From Paenibacillus tyrphae (lineage in GTDB: Bacteria > Bacillota > Bacilli > Paenibacillales > NBRC-103111), in the NCBI RefSeq assembly GCF_027925525.1, contig NZ_BSDJ01000004.1:248001-312000 (forward strand): a stretch of DNA of 64,000 bases, in the 5' to 3' direction. A program made the translations under genes and the position numbers. The notes under the pieces are model-generated. The model was not told the DNA's origin and searched no databases. It was given only the letters and a program-made list of their open reading frames with translations. Below are positions 7,568 to 17,600 of this stretch, one piece after another; the first letter of the stretch is position 1, and each line of letters opens with the position of its first letter.

Positions 7568-9607
7568 ATGGCCCGTGATTTGCCTATTGGCAACGGCAAT
7601 GTGCTTATTAATTTTGACGTCCATTACAATGTTCGGGATGTTTATTTCCCTTATGTCGGTCAGGAGAATCAAGCGCTGGATCATTTATCGCATTTTGGCG
7701 TATGGACGGCGGAAGATTTTTTCTGGATCGATCATCCGGAGCTGAAGAAGCAGTCCGGCTATTTGAACGATACCCTGATTACGAACGTCGCCTGCACGCA
7801 CGAACGGCTCGGCCTCAAGCTGCAGCTTCGTGACGGCGTGGACGTACAGGAGAATGTCTTCATTCGCAAGGTGGTCGTGGAAAACGACTGGGACCGGGAA
7901 CGCGAGGTGAAGCTGTACTTCCATCTGGATCTGCATTTGTACGGCAACGGCGTGGGCGATACGGCATACTATGACCCGGAATTGAGATCGCTTGTATTTT
8001 ACAAGGGGCACCGGTACTTGTCGTTGTCGGGCCGGGGGCCGGATCAGAAGGAGGCGGGAGTGACTTCGTATGCGACCGGGCAAAAGGAAATGAACCGGCT
8101 CGAAGGGACATGGCGGGATGCGGAAGACGGACGGCTCGGCGGCAATCCGATTGCACAAGGGTCGGTTGACGGAACGGTCGAGCTGGCCTTGCGGGTGCCG
8201 GCCAAGGGTGCAAAGGAAGCCTGGTTCTGGATTTGCTTCGCCCGGGCAGATCAGGAAATCCGCAAGCTGGAGCGCACGGTCCGTTCGGCTACGCCGCAAG
8301 CGCTGCTGCAGCGCACGTACAACTACTGGGGGCAATGGCTCGGACAAGATCGGCACGATTTGAAGCTGCTTGAGCCGGACATCGCTTCCTTTTACAAGCG
8401 CAGCCTGCTCGTGGTCCGCACGAATACGGACAACCGGGGGGCCATCCTGGCCGCCAACGATTCGGACATTTTGAAGTTTGCGCGCGACACGTATTCGTAT
8501 ATGTGGCCGCGGGACGGCGCGCTAATCGCGCATGCGCTTGACCGAAGCGGCTATCATGCGCTGACGAAACGATTTTTCCAGTTTTGCAAGCAGGGATTGT
8601 CGGAGGACGGCTACTTGCTTCACAAGTACAACCCGGACGGCTCCGTCGGTTCGAGCTGGCATCCGTGGGTCAACGCCCGAGGCGAGAAACAGCTTGCCAT
8701 CCAGGAGGACGAGACGGCGCTTGTGCTGTTCGCGCTGTGGCATCATCACCGGCAGGCCCGGACGATGGACGAAGCACGCGACGACTACGACAACCTTGTC
8801 CTGCCTGCAGCCGATTTCCTGGCGCGTTATACTGATGCTTCCGGATTGCCGCTGCCTTCGCACGACCTGTGGGAGGAACGCTACGGCGTGCATTTGTTCA
8901 CGGTCGCGAGCGTCTATGCGGGGCTGCTTGCCGCCGCAGGCTTCGCCGAGCATTTCGGGGACAAGCTGAGGGCGATGCACTACCGGGATAAGGCGGGCAG
9001 CGTGAAGCAGGCGGTCGAGCACTCGCTTTATTCCGAGCAGGAGCAGCGGTTTATCCGTTCGCTTTATTGGAATGACGAGAAGCAGGCGTACGAGCCGGAT
9101 TTGACGCCGGATGCGAGCATGTACGCGATATTCGACTTCGGGATGTTTGAGCCGGACGATCCGCGGGTCGTTTCTACTATGAAAGCAATCCGCGAGCAGC
9201 TCTGGGTGCAGACGGAAGTGGGAGGGCTTGCCCGGTATTCCAACGATTATTATCATCAGGTGACGAAGGATGTCGCCAAGGTGCCGGGCAACCCGTGGTT
9301 TATTTGTACGCTCTGGTATGCGGAATATGTGATTGCCGCGGCGAAGAGCGAAGAGGAACTGAAGGAAGCGGCGGATCTGCTGCGATGGACGATGAGCCAT
9401 GCGCTGCCTTCGGGGATTTTGGCCGAACAGGTGCATCCGTTCAGCGGCGAGCCGATGTCCGTTTCGCCGCTGACCTGGTCCCATGCGACGTTCGTCAAGG
9501 TGGTGCAGGAATATTTGGCGAAACTGAAGCTGTTCCGGCACCGGGAACGGGGCCGCGAGGATCAGAGCGACGCGAAGCTGCTTCATGCAGCGGGAGAGAA
9601 GCGATGA
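7568..9607 (+). CDS. Glycoside hydrolase family 15 glucoamylase-type enzyme
   Basis: 679 residues, ATG after AAGGGGATGAAGCGTT. Releases glucose from the non-reducing ends of alpha-glucans (GH15; some members act on trehalose or isomalto-sugars). An N-terminal beta-sandwich domain (about 1-270) precedes the (alpha/alpha)6 barrel. The barrel has the substrate-binding signature WPRDGALIAHAL (about 313-324), the acid region HDLWEERYGVH (about 431-441) and the base region EQVHPFSGE (about 620-628). There is no signal peptide, so it acts inside the cell on stored or imported oligosaccharides. It overlaps the glucose dehydrogenase gene by four bases, pointing to coupled release and oxidation of glucose. 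Confidence 0.93.
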   Translation: MARDLPIGNGNVLINFDVHYNVRDVYFPYVGQENQALDHLSHFGVWTAEDFFWIDHPELKKQSGYLNDTLITNVACTHERLGLKLQLRDGVDVQENVFIRKVVVENDWDREREVKLYFHLDLHLYGNGVGDTAYYDPELRSLVFYKGHRYLSLSGRGPDQKEAGVTSYATGQKEMNRLEGTWRDAEDGRLGGNPIAQGSVDGTVELALRVPAKGAKEAWFWICFARADQEIRKLERTVRSATPQALLQRTYNYWGQWLGQDRHDLKLLEPDIASFYKRSLLVVRTNTDNRGAILAANDSDILKFARDTYSYMWPRDGALIAHALDRSGYHALTKRFFQFCKQGLSEDGYLLHKYNPDGSVGSSWHPWVNARGEKQLAIQEDETALVLFALWHHHRQARTMDEARDDYDNLVLPAADFLARYTDASGLPLPSHDLWEERYGVHLFTVASVYAGLLAAAGFAEHFGDKLRAMHYRDKAGSVKQAVEHSLYSEQEQRFIRSLYWNDEKQAYEPDLTPDASMYAIFDFGMFEPDDPRVVSTMKAIREQLWVQTEVGGLARYSNDYYHQVTKDVAKVPGNPWFICTLWYAEYVIAAAKSEEELKEAADLLRWTMSHALPSGILAEQVHPFSGEPMSVSPLTWSHATFVKVVQEYLAKLKLFRHRERGREDQSDAKLLHAAGEKR

Positions 9608-10821
9608 AGGCGGTGCGCGTAACCGGCCTTGCACCCGCGGGCGGAGCGGGGACCGGGGAGGCGTCGCCGAAGCTGGAGCTGGTCGAGATCGAGCGTCCCG
9701 CGCGGCAGACGAAGACGGACGTGCTCGTCCGCGTGCTCTGCATCGGGCTTGACGGGACGGACCGCGAGATCATGAGCGAAAAGTATGGCGTGCCGCCGGC
9801 GGGCGAGACGTCGCTGACGATCGGGCACGAATCGCTCGGTGTCGTGGAAGAGGCGGACCCGGCCACGGGGTTCGCGCCGGGAGACGCGGTCTGCGCCTTG
9901 GTGCGCAGGCCGTGCGCGGAACCGGGCTGCGTCAACTGCCGCAACGGGCAGCAGGACTTCTGCGAAACGGGGCAGTATACGGAACGAGGCATCCGGGGCG
10001 CGCACGGGTATTTGTCGGACTATTATGTCGAGGATGCGAGATATTTGGTCAAAGTGCCTGTGGGAAGTCTCGCCTACGGGATCTTGGCTGAGCCGCAGAG
10101 CATTGTCGAGAAGGTATGGAACGAGGTGCAGCGCATTCAGCAGCGGCTCGTCTGGCAGCCGAAGACGGCGGTAGTGCTCGGCTCGGGGCCGCTTGGGCTG
10201 CTCGCTGCGCTAACGTGCCGGTGTTTGGGCCTGGATACGGTGGTATGGTCCAAGTCGCCGGACGATTCGATCGGGGCCGAGCTGGTGCGGGCCTGCGGAG
10301 CGACATACGCGCGGGCGGAAGACGAAGCAGCCGCCCCGGCGGGCTCCGGGGGCGCTCCCGCCGTATCCGCGTTGGGGGCGTTCCTGCAGCGAAACGGCCG
10401 GCGCGCGGACCTCATCTTCGAATGTACGGGCTACAGCCCGCTCGCCTTTGACGCGATGGCCGCCTTGGGGCCGAACGGCGTGTTGGCGCTTCTTGGGGTA
10501 ACCCCGGGCAACCGGAGCATCCGCATTTCATCGGACCAAATTAACCAGGAGCTGGTGCTGGAGAACAAATGCGTGCTCGGCTCGGTGAACGCGTCGCGCA
10601 AGGACTTTGAAACCGGGCTGTACCGGTTGAAGCAGATGGAAGTCCGTTTTCCCGGCCTGCTGGGCAGACTGATGACCGACCGGCTGACGCTTCAGCAGGT
10701 GCCGCAGCTGGATTTCGGCCGGATCGCCGTCAAAGCCGTGGTCGATCTTGTGCCGCGGGAGCAATGGACTGGACTGGTCCGGCACGAAGCGGGCGAGGTG
10801 GCGTACAGCTTCTCGGTGTAA
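9604..10821 (+). CDS. Zinc-dependent glucose 1-dehydrogenase-like enzyme
   Basis: 405 residues; the ATG overlaps the GH15 stop (ATGA). Medium-chain dehydrogenase with the catalytic-zinc ligands Cys46, His75 and Glu76 (GHES) and a later Glu in ILAEPQSI. The structural-zinc cysteine cluster lies within CAEPGCVNCRNGQQDFC. The nucleotide-binding motif is VLGSGPLGLLAA (about 190). The C-terminal half resembles the glucose dehydrogenase C-terminal domain rather than generic alcohol dehydrogenases. It oxidises an aldose, most simply the glucose made by the coupled glucoamylase, to the lactone with NAD(P). A short Ala/Glu/Pro-rich insert follows the Rossmann strand region. Confidence 0.88.
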   Translation: MKAVRVTGLAPAGGAGTGEASPKLELVEIERPARQTKTDVLVRVLCIGLDGTDREIMSEKYGVPPAGETSLTIGHESLGVVEEADPATGFAPGDAVCALVRRPCAEPGCVNCRNGQQDFCETGQYTERGIRGAHGYLSDYYVEDARYLVKVPVGSLAYGILAEPQSIVEKVWNEVQRIQQRLVWQPKTAVVLGSGPLGLLAALTCRCLGLDTVVWSKSPDDSIGAELVRACGATYARAEDEAAAPAGSGGAPAVSALGAFLQRNGRRADLIFECTGYSPLAFDAMAALGPNGVLALLGVTPGNRSIRISSDQINQELVLENKCVLGSVNASRKDFETGLYRLKQMEVRFPGLLGRLMTDRLTLQQVPQLDFGRIAVKAVVDLVPREQWTGLVRHEAGEVAYSFSV

Positions 10822-10853
10822 TGTGTAAGGCAGCGTCATATTGAGATGAATGG

Positions 10854-10904
10854 AAAATAAGCGGGCATCGCCTTCGACTGTGAAAGCGGCTGTCCGCTTA
10901 TTTT
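10854..10904. terminator. Bidirectional terminator between convergent genes
   Basis: AAAATAAGCGG ... CCGCTTATTTT, a perfect 11-base stem flanked by A and T tracts, serving the dehydrogenase gene and the minus-strand gene ending at 10898. The stop codon of the latter lies inside the stem. Confidence 0.8.
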
Positions 10905-11416
10905 CGTTTGGGATCACGGCGAGCAATTATAAGGCTCGTCAGCAAAACCGCAAATACGAGTGCCCCGACCGCTCCTGCAACCGTCAAGCTCCAAGGTGCT
11001 GCCGGGGAGCCCTCGGGCGTAACCGATGTCGGGGGAAAAGACGCTATGTCCGCGCGTCTCTGCTCCCACAGCGCAGTTCGGCCGCAGAGATGCGCGGTTA
11101 GCACTCCGTTTTTCTGAGCAGCGTAGACGAGGTACGCCTCGTCTTGCTGCACCGGCATCCACATGGTGCTTACCTGCACGTCGATTTTGCCGGAAGCGAC
11201 GCCTTTCCAGGCTTCTGTCACCTCGAACGTGGTTGCTCCGTTTTTTCTCTCGCCAACGGCTTTGCCATGAAATACGACCGTGCTGCGGGCGAATTCCTCA
11301 TTGACGGACGGTTGTCTGGCACAGGATAGCGCGTTTGCCTCTCCCGCAGGCCATATCAGCCCAAGGACCCAGATCAGAAGCAAGGCTGCCGGGAAATAGC
11401 GTCTCATCGGAAACAT
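10898..11416 (-). CDS. Secreted, C-terminally anchored protein with NTR/TIMP-like domain
   Basis: 172 residues: signal peptide (about 1-29, ending EANA), an outside domain, and a C-terminal membrane segment (about 145-166) with a basic end (RRDPKRK). The mature domain starts with a cysteine soon after cleavage (LSCARQ), has a beta-rich segment STVVFHGKAVG and a second cysteine (HLCGRT). This layout resembles bacterial NTR-like (tissue inhibitor of metalloproteinase-like) domains. The function is unknown; the assignment rests on pattern only. Confidence 0.65.
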   Translation of the reverse strand: MFPMRRYFPAALLLIWVLGLIWPAGEANALSCARQPSVNEEFARSTVVFHGKAVGERKNGATTFEVTEAWKGVASGKIDVQVSTMWMPVQQDEAYLVYAAQKNGVLTAHLCGRTALWEQRRADIASFPPTSVTPEGSPAAPWSLTVAGAVGALVFAVLLTSLIIARRDPKRK

Positions 11417-11483
11417 AGTTCTCCTTTCCGCTCGGGTGTTGGAATCTTCTTCCCCTAAGACGCGCCGGTCCGCTCAAAGGTTG

Positions 11484-12284
11484 CTAGCCTTCGCAGTCGT
11501 ACGGATGGACCTGTTGACTGTGACGGTATTCGGAGGGCGAGTGCCCGCAATATTTTTTGAACTGCTTGGAAAAGTACAGCGCATCGCCGAAGCCGACGGA
11601 GGAGGCGACCTGCTCGATCGTCAGCGGCCCCTGAAGCAGCAGCTTCGCGCGTTCCATGCGGATTTTCAGCAAAAACTGCATGGGCGACAGGCCGGTGTGC
11701 TGCTTGAACATTTTGGACAGGTGCGTCCGGTGGTACCCGAGCGTCCGGGCCATCTGCTCGATGGAGATCGGCTGGTAATACTGCAGCGTTAACCAGCGAA
11801 TCGCCTGTTCTACCTGCTGCTGAATGACGGAGCCTTCTTCTTTCGGCACCTCCTCGCGCATCCGGTCCTGTGCGTATTCGCCGAACAAGAGGCGCAGGTA
11901 ACCGCCTGCTTGCATATCGCAGCCGGGCTTGGCGAGGTGCAGTGTTTTTTCCAATTGATAATAAAGCGCTGTCAATCGGCGCAGCCGGTCGGAGGAAATC
12001 ACCGGTTTATCCGGGGAGATGCCGGCCTTGCTTAAAAACTCGTCCGCCCGTTCACCCTTGAAGCCGACCCAGCGGTACGCCCACGGCTCCGAGGAATCCG
12101 AAACGTAGGTGACCAGCTCGCCGGGAAAAATAAAGAAGCTGCTGCCTCGTTCCAGACGATAATCGCGATGCACGCAGCGAAAATTGCCCCGGCCCGAAAC
12201 GACCGTATGCACCAAATGATAGTCCAGCACCTGCGGTCCGACCTTGTGCTGCGCTGCGGTCTGGGCATGGCCTGCGAACAGCAC
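11484..12284 (-). CDS. AraC-family transcriptional regulator
   Basis: At least 266 residues from the GTG at 12284 (weak site AAAGGCGAG). An N-terminal cupin-like sugar-binding domain is followed by two helix-turn-helix motifs (ISIEQMARTLGYHRTHLSKM and TIEQVASSVGFGDALYFSKQ). The frame is open upstream to 12347, where an excellent GGAGG site precedes ATC-ATA instead of a normal start. The added 21 residues (IAHVYHEASFNPHPG and on) look like genuine protein N-terminus. It lies near, and probably controls, the GH4 glycosidase gene at 12953; the intervening disulfide oxidase gene is divergent from it. Confidence 0.9.
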   Translation of the reverse strand: MLFAGHAQTAAQHKVGPQVLDYHLVHTVVSGRGNFRCVHRDYRLERGSSFFIFPGELVTYVSDSSEPWAYRWVGFKGERADEFLSKAGISPDKPVISSDRLRRLTALYYQLEKTLHLAKPGCDMQAGGYLRLLFGEYAQDRMREEVPKEEGSVIQQQVEQAIRWLTLQYYQPISIEQMARTLGYHRTHLSKMFKQHTGLSPMQFLLKIRMERAKLLLQGPLTIEQVASSVGFGDALYFSKQFKKYCGHSPSEYRHSQQVHPYDCEG

Positions 12285-12405
12285 GGTCAGCTCGCCTTTG
12301 CCGGGGTGAGGATTGAACGACGCCTCGTGATAGACGTGAGCTATGATGGTACACCTCCGTCAGTTTTGATATGATGTAGACAAGAAAGAAGGGAGAGATT
12401 GACGA

Positions 12406-12834
12406 ATGAATTGGAAGCAGACCATCCGGGAGAACGGGCACCATCTGTCATGGGTTGTGGCGCTCACGGCTACGCTGGGAAGCCTGTACTTTTCGGAGAT
12501 TATGATGTTTACCCCATGCAAGCTGTGTTGGTACCAGCGCATCCTAATGTACCCACTGGTGATTATACTGGGCATCGCAGCCGTGCGCAAGGAACGACAT
12601 ATGTACCTGTATGTTCTGCCGATGTCCATTTGGGGCGGAGGCATTTCGCTATATCATTACCTCATGCAGAAGACCGACTGGTTCAAGACCGGGGCTGCGG
12701 CGTGCGGCCCGGTTCCATGCGACTTGGACTATATCGATTGGTTCGGGTTCGTCACGATTCCGTTCCTGGCGCTGGTCGCATTCGCGCTGATTACGGTTCT
12801 GCAAATTTTGATGTGGGTGGCTGAAAAGAAATAA
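12406..12834 (+). CDS. bdbC: Thiol-disulfide oxidoreductase, DsbB/BdbC family
   Basis: 142 residues, ATG after GGGAGAGATTGACG, four membrane segments. It reoxidises an exported DsbA-like partner and passes electrons to quinone. Both catalytic pairs are present: Cys38/Cys41 (CKLC) in the first outside loop and Cys100/Cys105 (CGPVPC) in the second. Size and cysteine spacing match the short Gram-positive form. No bdbD partner is adjacent; the large secreted proteins nearby are possible clients, but that is only a guess. Confidence 0.92.
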   Translation: MNWKQTIRENGHHLSWVVALTATLGSLYFSEIMMFTPCKLCWYQRILMYPLVIILGIAAVRKERHMYLYVLPMSIWGGGISLYHYLMQKTDWFKTGAAACGPVPCDLDYIDWFGFVTIPFLALVAFALITVLQILMWVAEKK

Positions 12835-12952
12835 GACGCACTACATTTCTCCATACGAAAGTGGTTTGTGTCCATATGCATTCCCGGCGAAGCGGAGTAT
12901 AGTCAAAGCAAGCAAGACAATGACGTTTCCACAAGCGGGGAGGCAAAAGAAG

Positions 12953-14251
12953 ATGGCAAAGATTACTTTTCTTGGAGCAGGCAGTACCGTATTCGCCAAA
13001 AACGTGCTCGGCGACGTCATGCTCACGCCGGCGCTGCAGGAGTTCGAGCTGGCATTGTTCGACATCGACTTGGAGCGGCTGAAGGATTCCGAGAACATGC
13101 TGAACAATCTGAAAAGCTCGCTCGGCAGCGGCTGCACAGTGAAAGCGTATACGAACCGGAAGGAAGCGCTGCGCGGCGCGAAATATGTCGTGAACGCCAT
13201 CCAGGTCGGCGGGTACGATCCTTGCACGATTACGGATTTTGAAATTCCAAAGAAGTACGGCCTTCGTCAAACGATTGCCGATACGATAGGGATCGGCGGC
13301 ATTTTCCGGAACCTGCGCACCATTCCGGTCTTGCTGGATTTTGCCAAGGACATCCAAGAGGTTTGCCCGGACGCCTGGTTCTTCAATTACACGAACCCGA
13401 TGGCGGTCTTGACCAATGCGATGATTACATACGGCGGTGTCAAGACGGTAGGGCTGTGCCATAGCGTACAGGCCTGCGTGCCGCATCTGTTCCGCTGTTT
13501 GGGGCTAGACAGCGGTGGGGTGCAGGCGAAGATCGCGGGCATCAACCATATGGCCTGGCTGCTGGAGGTGACGAAGGACGGCGTAGACCTGTATCCCGAG
13601 ATCAAACGCCGCGCTTCGGAGAAGCAGAAGGAGGAGCATGGGGATATGGTGCGCTACGAGCTGATGTTCCGGTTCGGCTATTATGTAACGGAATCCTCGG
13701 AACATAACGCCGAATATCACCCTTACTTTATCAAGAAGAAGTACCCCGAGCTGATCGAGCGGTTCAACATTCCGCTGGACGAATACCCGCGCCGCTGCAT
13801 CCACCAGATCGAGAAATGGAAGACGATGCGCGAGGAACTGGTCAACGACAAAACTCTGACACACAGCCGTTCAAATGAGTACGCCTCGTATATGCTCGAA
13901 GCGATGGAAACGGATAAGCCGTTCAAGATCGGCGGCAACGTGATGAATACCGGACTTATTACGAATTTGCCGAAGGAAGCGTGCGTCGAGGTGCCGTGCC
14001 TTGTCGATGCGAGCGGCGTCACGCCGACGTATGTCGGGGATTTGCCGCCGCAGCTTGCCGCGCTCAACCGCACGAACATCAATACCCAACTGCTGACGCT
14101 GGAAGCGGCCGTCACCGGCAAAAAGGAGCACATTTACCATGCCGCGCTGCTGGACCCGCACACGTCAGCGGAGCTGTCGATCGATGACATTGTGGCGCTG
14201 TGCGACGATCTGATCGAGGCGCATGGCGATTGGCTGCCGAAGTATCGGTAA
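12953..14251 (+). CDS. Glycoside hydrolase family 4 alpha-galactosidase/glucosidase
   Basis: 432 residues from the ATG at 12953 (after GGGGAGGCAAAAGAAG). GH4 enzymes use NAD+ and Mn2+ for redox-assisted cleavage of imported sugars. Seen here: the N-terminal dinucleotide fold (TFLGAGSTVFAKNVL), NYTNPMAVL (about 146), the metal cysteine in GLCHSVQ (Cys169), and GINHMAWL (about 196-203). The overall pattern is closest to MelA-type alpha-galactosidases, but specificity in this family cannot be fixed by eye. An AraC regulator lies just upstream on the other strand. No sugar transporter is adjacent. Confidence 0.9.
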   Translation: MAKITFLGAGSTVFAKNVLGDVMLTPALQEFELALFDIDLERLKDSENMLNNLKSSLGSGCTVKAYTNRKEALRGAKYVVNAIQVGGYDPCTITDFEIPKKYGLRQTIADTIGIGGIFRNLRTIPVLLDFAKDIQEVCPDAWFFNYTNPMAVLTNAMITYGGVKTVGLCHSVQACVPHLFRCLGLDSGGVQAKIAGINHMAWLLEVTKDGVDLYPEIKRRASEKQKEEHGDMVRYELMFRFGYYVTESSEHNAEYHPYFIKKKYPELIERFNIPLDEYPRRCIHQIEKWKTMREELVNDKTLTHSRSNEYASYMLEAMETDKPFKIGGNVMNTGLITNLPKEACVEVPCLVDASGVTPTYVGDLPPQLAALNRTNINTQLLTLEAAVTGKKEHIYHAALLDPHTSAELSIDDIVALCDDLIEAHGDWLPKYR

Positions 14252-14629
14252 ATAAGCTGTCGAAAGTATGGTAAATAAGATATATTGAAAATTCGCAGGC
14301 GCTCGAAGAGACCGGGTTATCGATCTCTTGGTGCGCTTTTTTTGTAGTGCTTGCATACCATTTTCTTATTTTATTGTATAAAATTACATAATTGTTCTTG
14401 TGCATCTTATTTTACAATATTATACTATCATCATTATCAACTACTCTATTAAAATTTCATAGGGATAGGCTTCGACAAACGAATTCCCTTGCTCCGTCCC
14501 TGCTTGGAGGTGATTGTCCGCAAACTCTCATTCCGGTAAGGCATGACTTGAAAGCAACCAGATCCGCAGATGTTCTCTCTGGAGGATGCCACGAATTTGC
14601 TGAAACCAAGTCAAAGGAGCGGATGAATA
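14252..14629. other. Intergenic region: terminator, then AT-rich leader of the protease gene
   Basis: Holds the GH4 terminator, about 120 AT-rich bases likely to contain the protease promoter, and a leader of about 150 bases. No confident gene is seen. Confidence 0.5.
14299..14343 (+). terminator. Rho-independent terminator of the GH4 gene
   Basis: Stem of GCGC and AAGAGA pairing with TCTCTT and GCGC, interrupted by a small internal loop, followed by seven Ts. Confidence 0.75.
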
Positions 14630-17600
14630 TTGTTGAAGCATAAAAAGTTAAGCAAGCATCTTTCCCTGGGGATGGCCATTCTCCTGTCGCTAACCTTCAG
14701 TTATCCGGCCAGTGCCGATAACACAAGCGTCTCTCAAAAGACCGATCTCAAATCCAGCTCTCCCCACATCGCCACCGATAAAGTTTCTTCCAAGCTCAGC
14801 CAGCAGTTTAGCGATGACGAATACGTCACCTACCTCGTTAAAATGAAAGAGCAGGCGGATACGACAGCCGCTTCCAAAAATGCCCTGCAAAAATTGACTC
14901 TCGAAAAGGCCACGCCGGCCGCCATCAAGCTTGCCAGACGGAGCTCCGTTGTCAGCTCGCTCCGCGAAACGGCTTCCCGCTCACAGCAATCCTTGGAACA
15001 CTATCTGAAGAAAGAGCTTGAACAGGGGGGAGTTAAGGACTATAAGAGCTTCTATATTGTCAACGCCATGGCGGTAACGAGCAGCAAATCCGTTATGGAG
15101 AATATCGCCCAGCTCCCGGAAGTCGACAAAATTTTGCCGAATGAAGAGCGATTCCTGGATAAAGTGGAAATCGACAAAGAAGCCGAGGCCAAAACGGATG
15201 CAGTCAAACAAGACAATGTGAAAACGGATGCCATCAAGCCGGCCAACGTGGAGTGGAACATCTCGCAGGTCAATGCACCCGAGGTTTGGGCCAAGGGCAT
15301 CGACGGCACCGGCATCGTTGTGGCCAACCTGGATTCGGGCGTGGATTACACGCATCCCGCGCTGCAGCGCAAGTGGCGGGGACTGGACGCTTCCGGGAAT
15401 GTCGTGAATCCGGAGCTCAGCTGGTATGACCCCCACAGCAGATCACCGCTGCCCGCTGATGGAGACGGTCACGGTACCCATACGATGGGAACGATGGTCG
15501 GTTCGGAGGCGAACGGTGCAAACCAAATCGGCGTTGCCCCCGGGGCCAAATGGATCGCGGTGCGGATTTTCAATCCGAGCACGACCGACGCCATTATTCT
15601 TGACGGTGCCCAGTGGCTGCTTGCCCCCAAGGATGCGCAGGGCAATCTTCACCCCGAGCTGGCGCCGGATGTCGTGAACAACTCTTGGAGCGGCGGGGCG
15701 GGACTCGACGAATGGTTCCGGCCTATGGTTCGAGCTTGGCGGGACGCGCAAATTTTCCCCGAATTTTCGGCAGGGAACAAGAGAGCGACGAATCCCGGCG
15801 GACCCGGCTCCGTAGCCAATCCGGCCAACTATCCCGAAGCGTTCGCCACCGGAGCGACGGACATCAACAAGAACTTGGCCGATTTCTCACTCCTCGGTCC
15901 TTCTCCTTACGGTGAGATTAAACCGGAGGTTTCGGCTCCCGGGGTCAACATCCGTTCTTCCGTTCCGGGCGGAAAATATGAGGGCGGCTGGAACGGTACC
16001 TCGATGGCCGGCCCGCATACGACCGCGATTGCCGGGCTTCTGCTGCAAGCCAATCATTCCTTGACGGTGGATCAGCTCGAGCAAATCCTTATGGATACGG
16101 CCACCAAGCGAACGGACAGTCAATATCCTGTCACCCCGAACAACGGATACGGTCACGGCATCGTCAACGCGCTTGATGCGGTCGGGTCCGTCCTGGAGGG
16201 AGTCGGTACGGTATCCGGCAAGGTCGTAACCGCTGGAGACGATGACGAAGCTCCCGTATTGGAGCATACGCCGTTAACCCTCGTGTTCAAGGGGCTGGAT
16301 GCCCGGGTGTCCGCCCGCGTGAAAGATAATGTAGCCGTGAATGCGGTCGAATTGTTTGCCAAAGTTGCAGGCACGGATCATTACACGTTCATTCCAATGG
16401 AGCGCAAGTCGGGCGACAGCAAGGACGGAATTTACGAAGCGACGATTCCTGCATTTCTGCTCGATACGAAAGGGCTGGAGTATTATATCCGCGTGAACGA
16501 TTACGGCAACAACGGCTTTAACAGCAACGTGTACAAGATCCCGGTATCCAGCGGCGTTAAGCCCGGCTATTTCCAGGATTTCGAGAAAGATAATTTGGGC
16601 TTTACCACCGGAGGCGAAGGGGGCGCTTGGGCTTGGGGAGTTCCGAGCAGCGGTCCGGGAAGCGCTTATTCCGGGCAAAAGGTGGTCGCCACCAATCTGA
16701 CAGGCACTTATCCGGCCAGCGCCAACTCCTATTTGCTTGCTCCGCCGATCGATCTTACGACAAGTCCGGAAGGAGCCGTGCTTTCCTTTAAGCATTGGTA
16801 CGACCTGGAAAATAATATCGACTTCGGCAAAGTGTACATCGCCTCCAAGGCCAGCAATGATGCCTTCGTGCCGCTATTGACCTTCACGGGAAGCAGCGGG
16901 GGCTGGAAAACGCAGTATGTGGACTTGAAGCCGTACGCGGGCCAAGAAATTTCCCTGATGTTTAATTTGACCAGCGATGCCTCGATGCAGAAGGCGGGAT
17001 GGTATATCGACGATCTTTCCATCCAGCCGCCGGATCAAACCGCCCCGGCAGCCCCTGGCAGCTTGAGCGCTTCGGCGGACCCTGTCGGCAATGTCACGCT
17101 AACTTGGACTCCGCCTGCCGACGAAGATCTGAAGCAGTATAAGGTGTACCGTTCCACGCGTTCCGGCACAGGCTATGAAGCGATCGGCACGGTGACGTCG
17201 GCAACGTATACCGATACGAATACGGTGGAAAATACCACCTACTACTATGCCGTGACCGCTCAAGATTACAGCGGCAACGAAAGCGTCAAGTCGAACGAAG
17301 CCTCGCTGACCGTTCGTCGTCCCGCTATCCTGTTCAGCGATTCTTTCGATTCGAATACGGATAACGGCTGGACTCACAGCGGAGCCAAGGACGAATGGGA
17401 ACGGGGAGTGCCTGTTGCCCCCGGACCGACCGAAGCCGTATCCAAGCCTAACGTATGGGGAACCGATCTGGACGGAACTTACGAGAACGGTGCCGACGCC
17501 TCGCTGGTTTCTCCGAGCATCAACCTGACGAATGTGACGAATGCGACGCTGGCGTTCCAGCACTGGTACGAAATCGAAAGCGGCTATGACTACGGCTATG

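Noticed and set aside
8522..9634. Long minus-strand open frame of 370 codons inside the glucoamylase gene
   Set aside because: It mirrors a GC-rich real gene, has no ribosome site and no family resemblance; a shadow frame.
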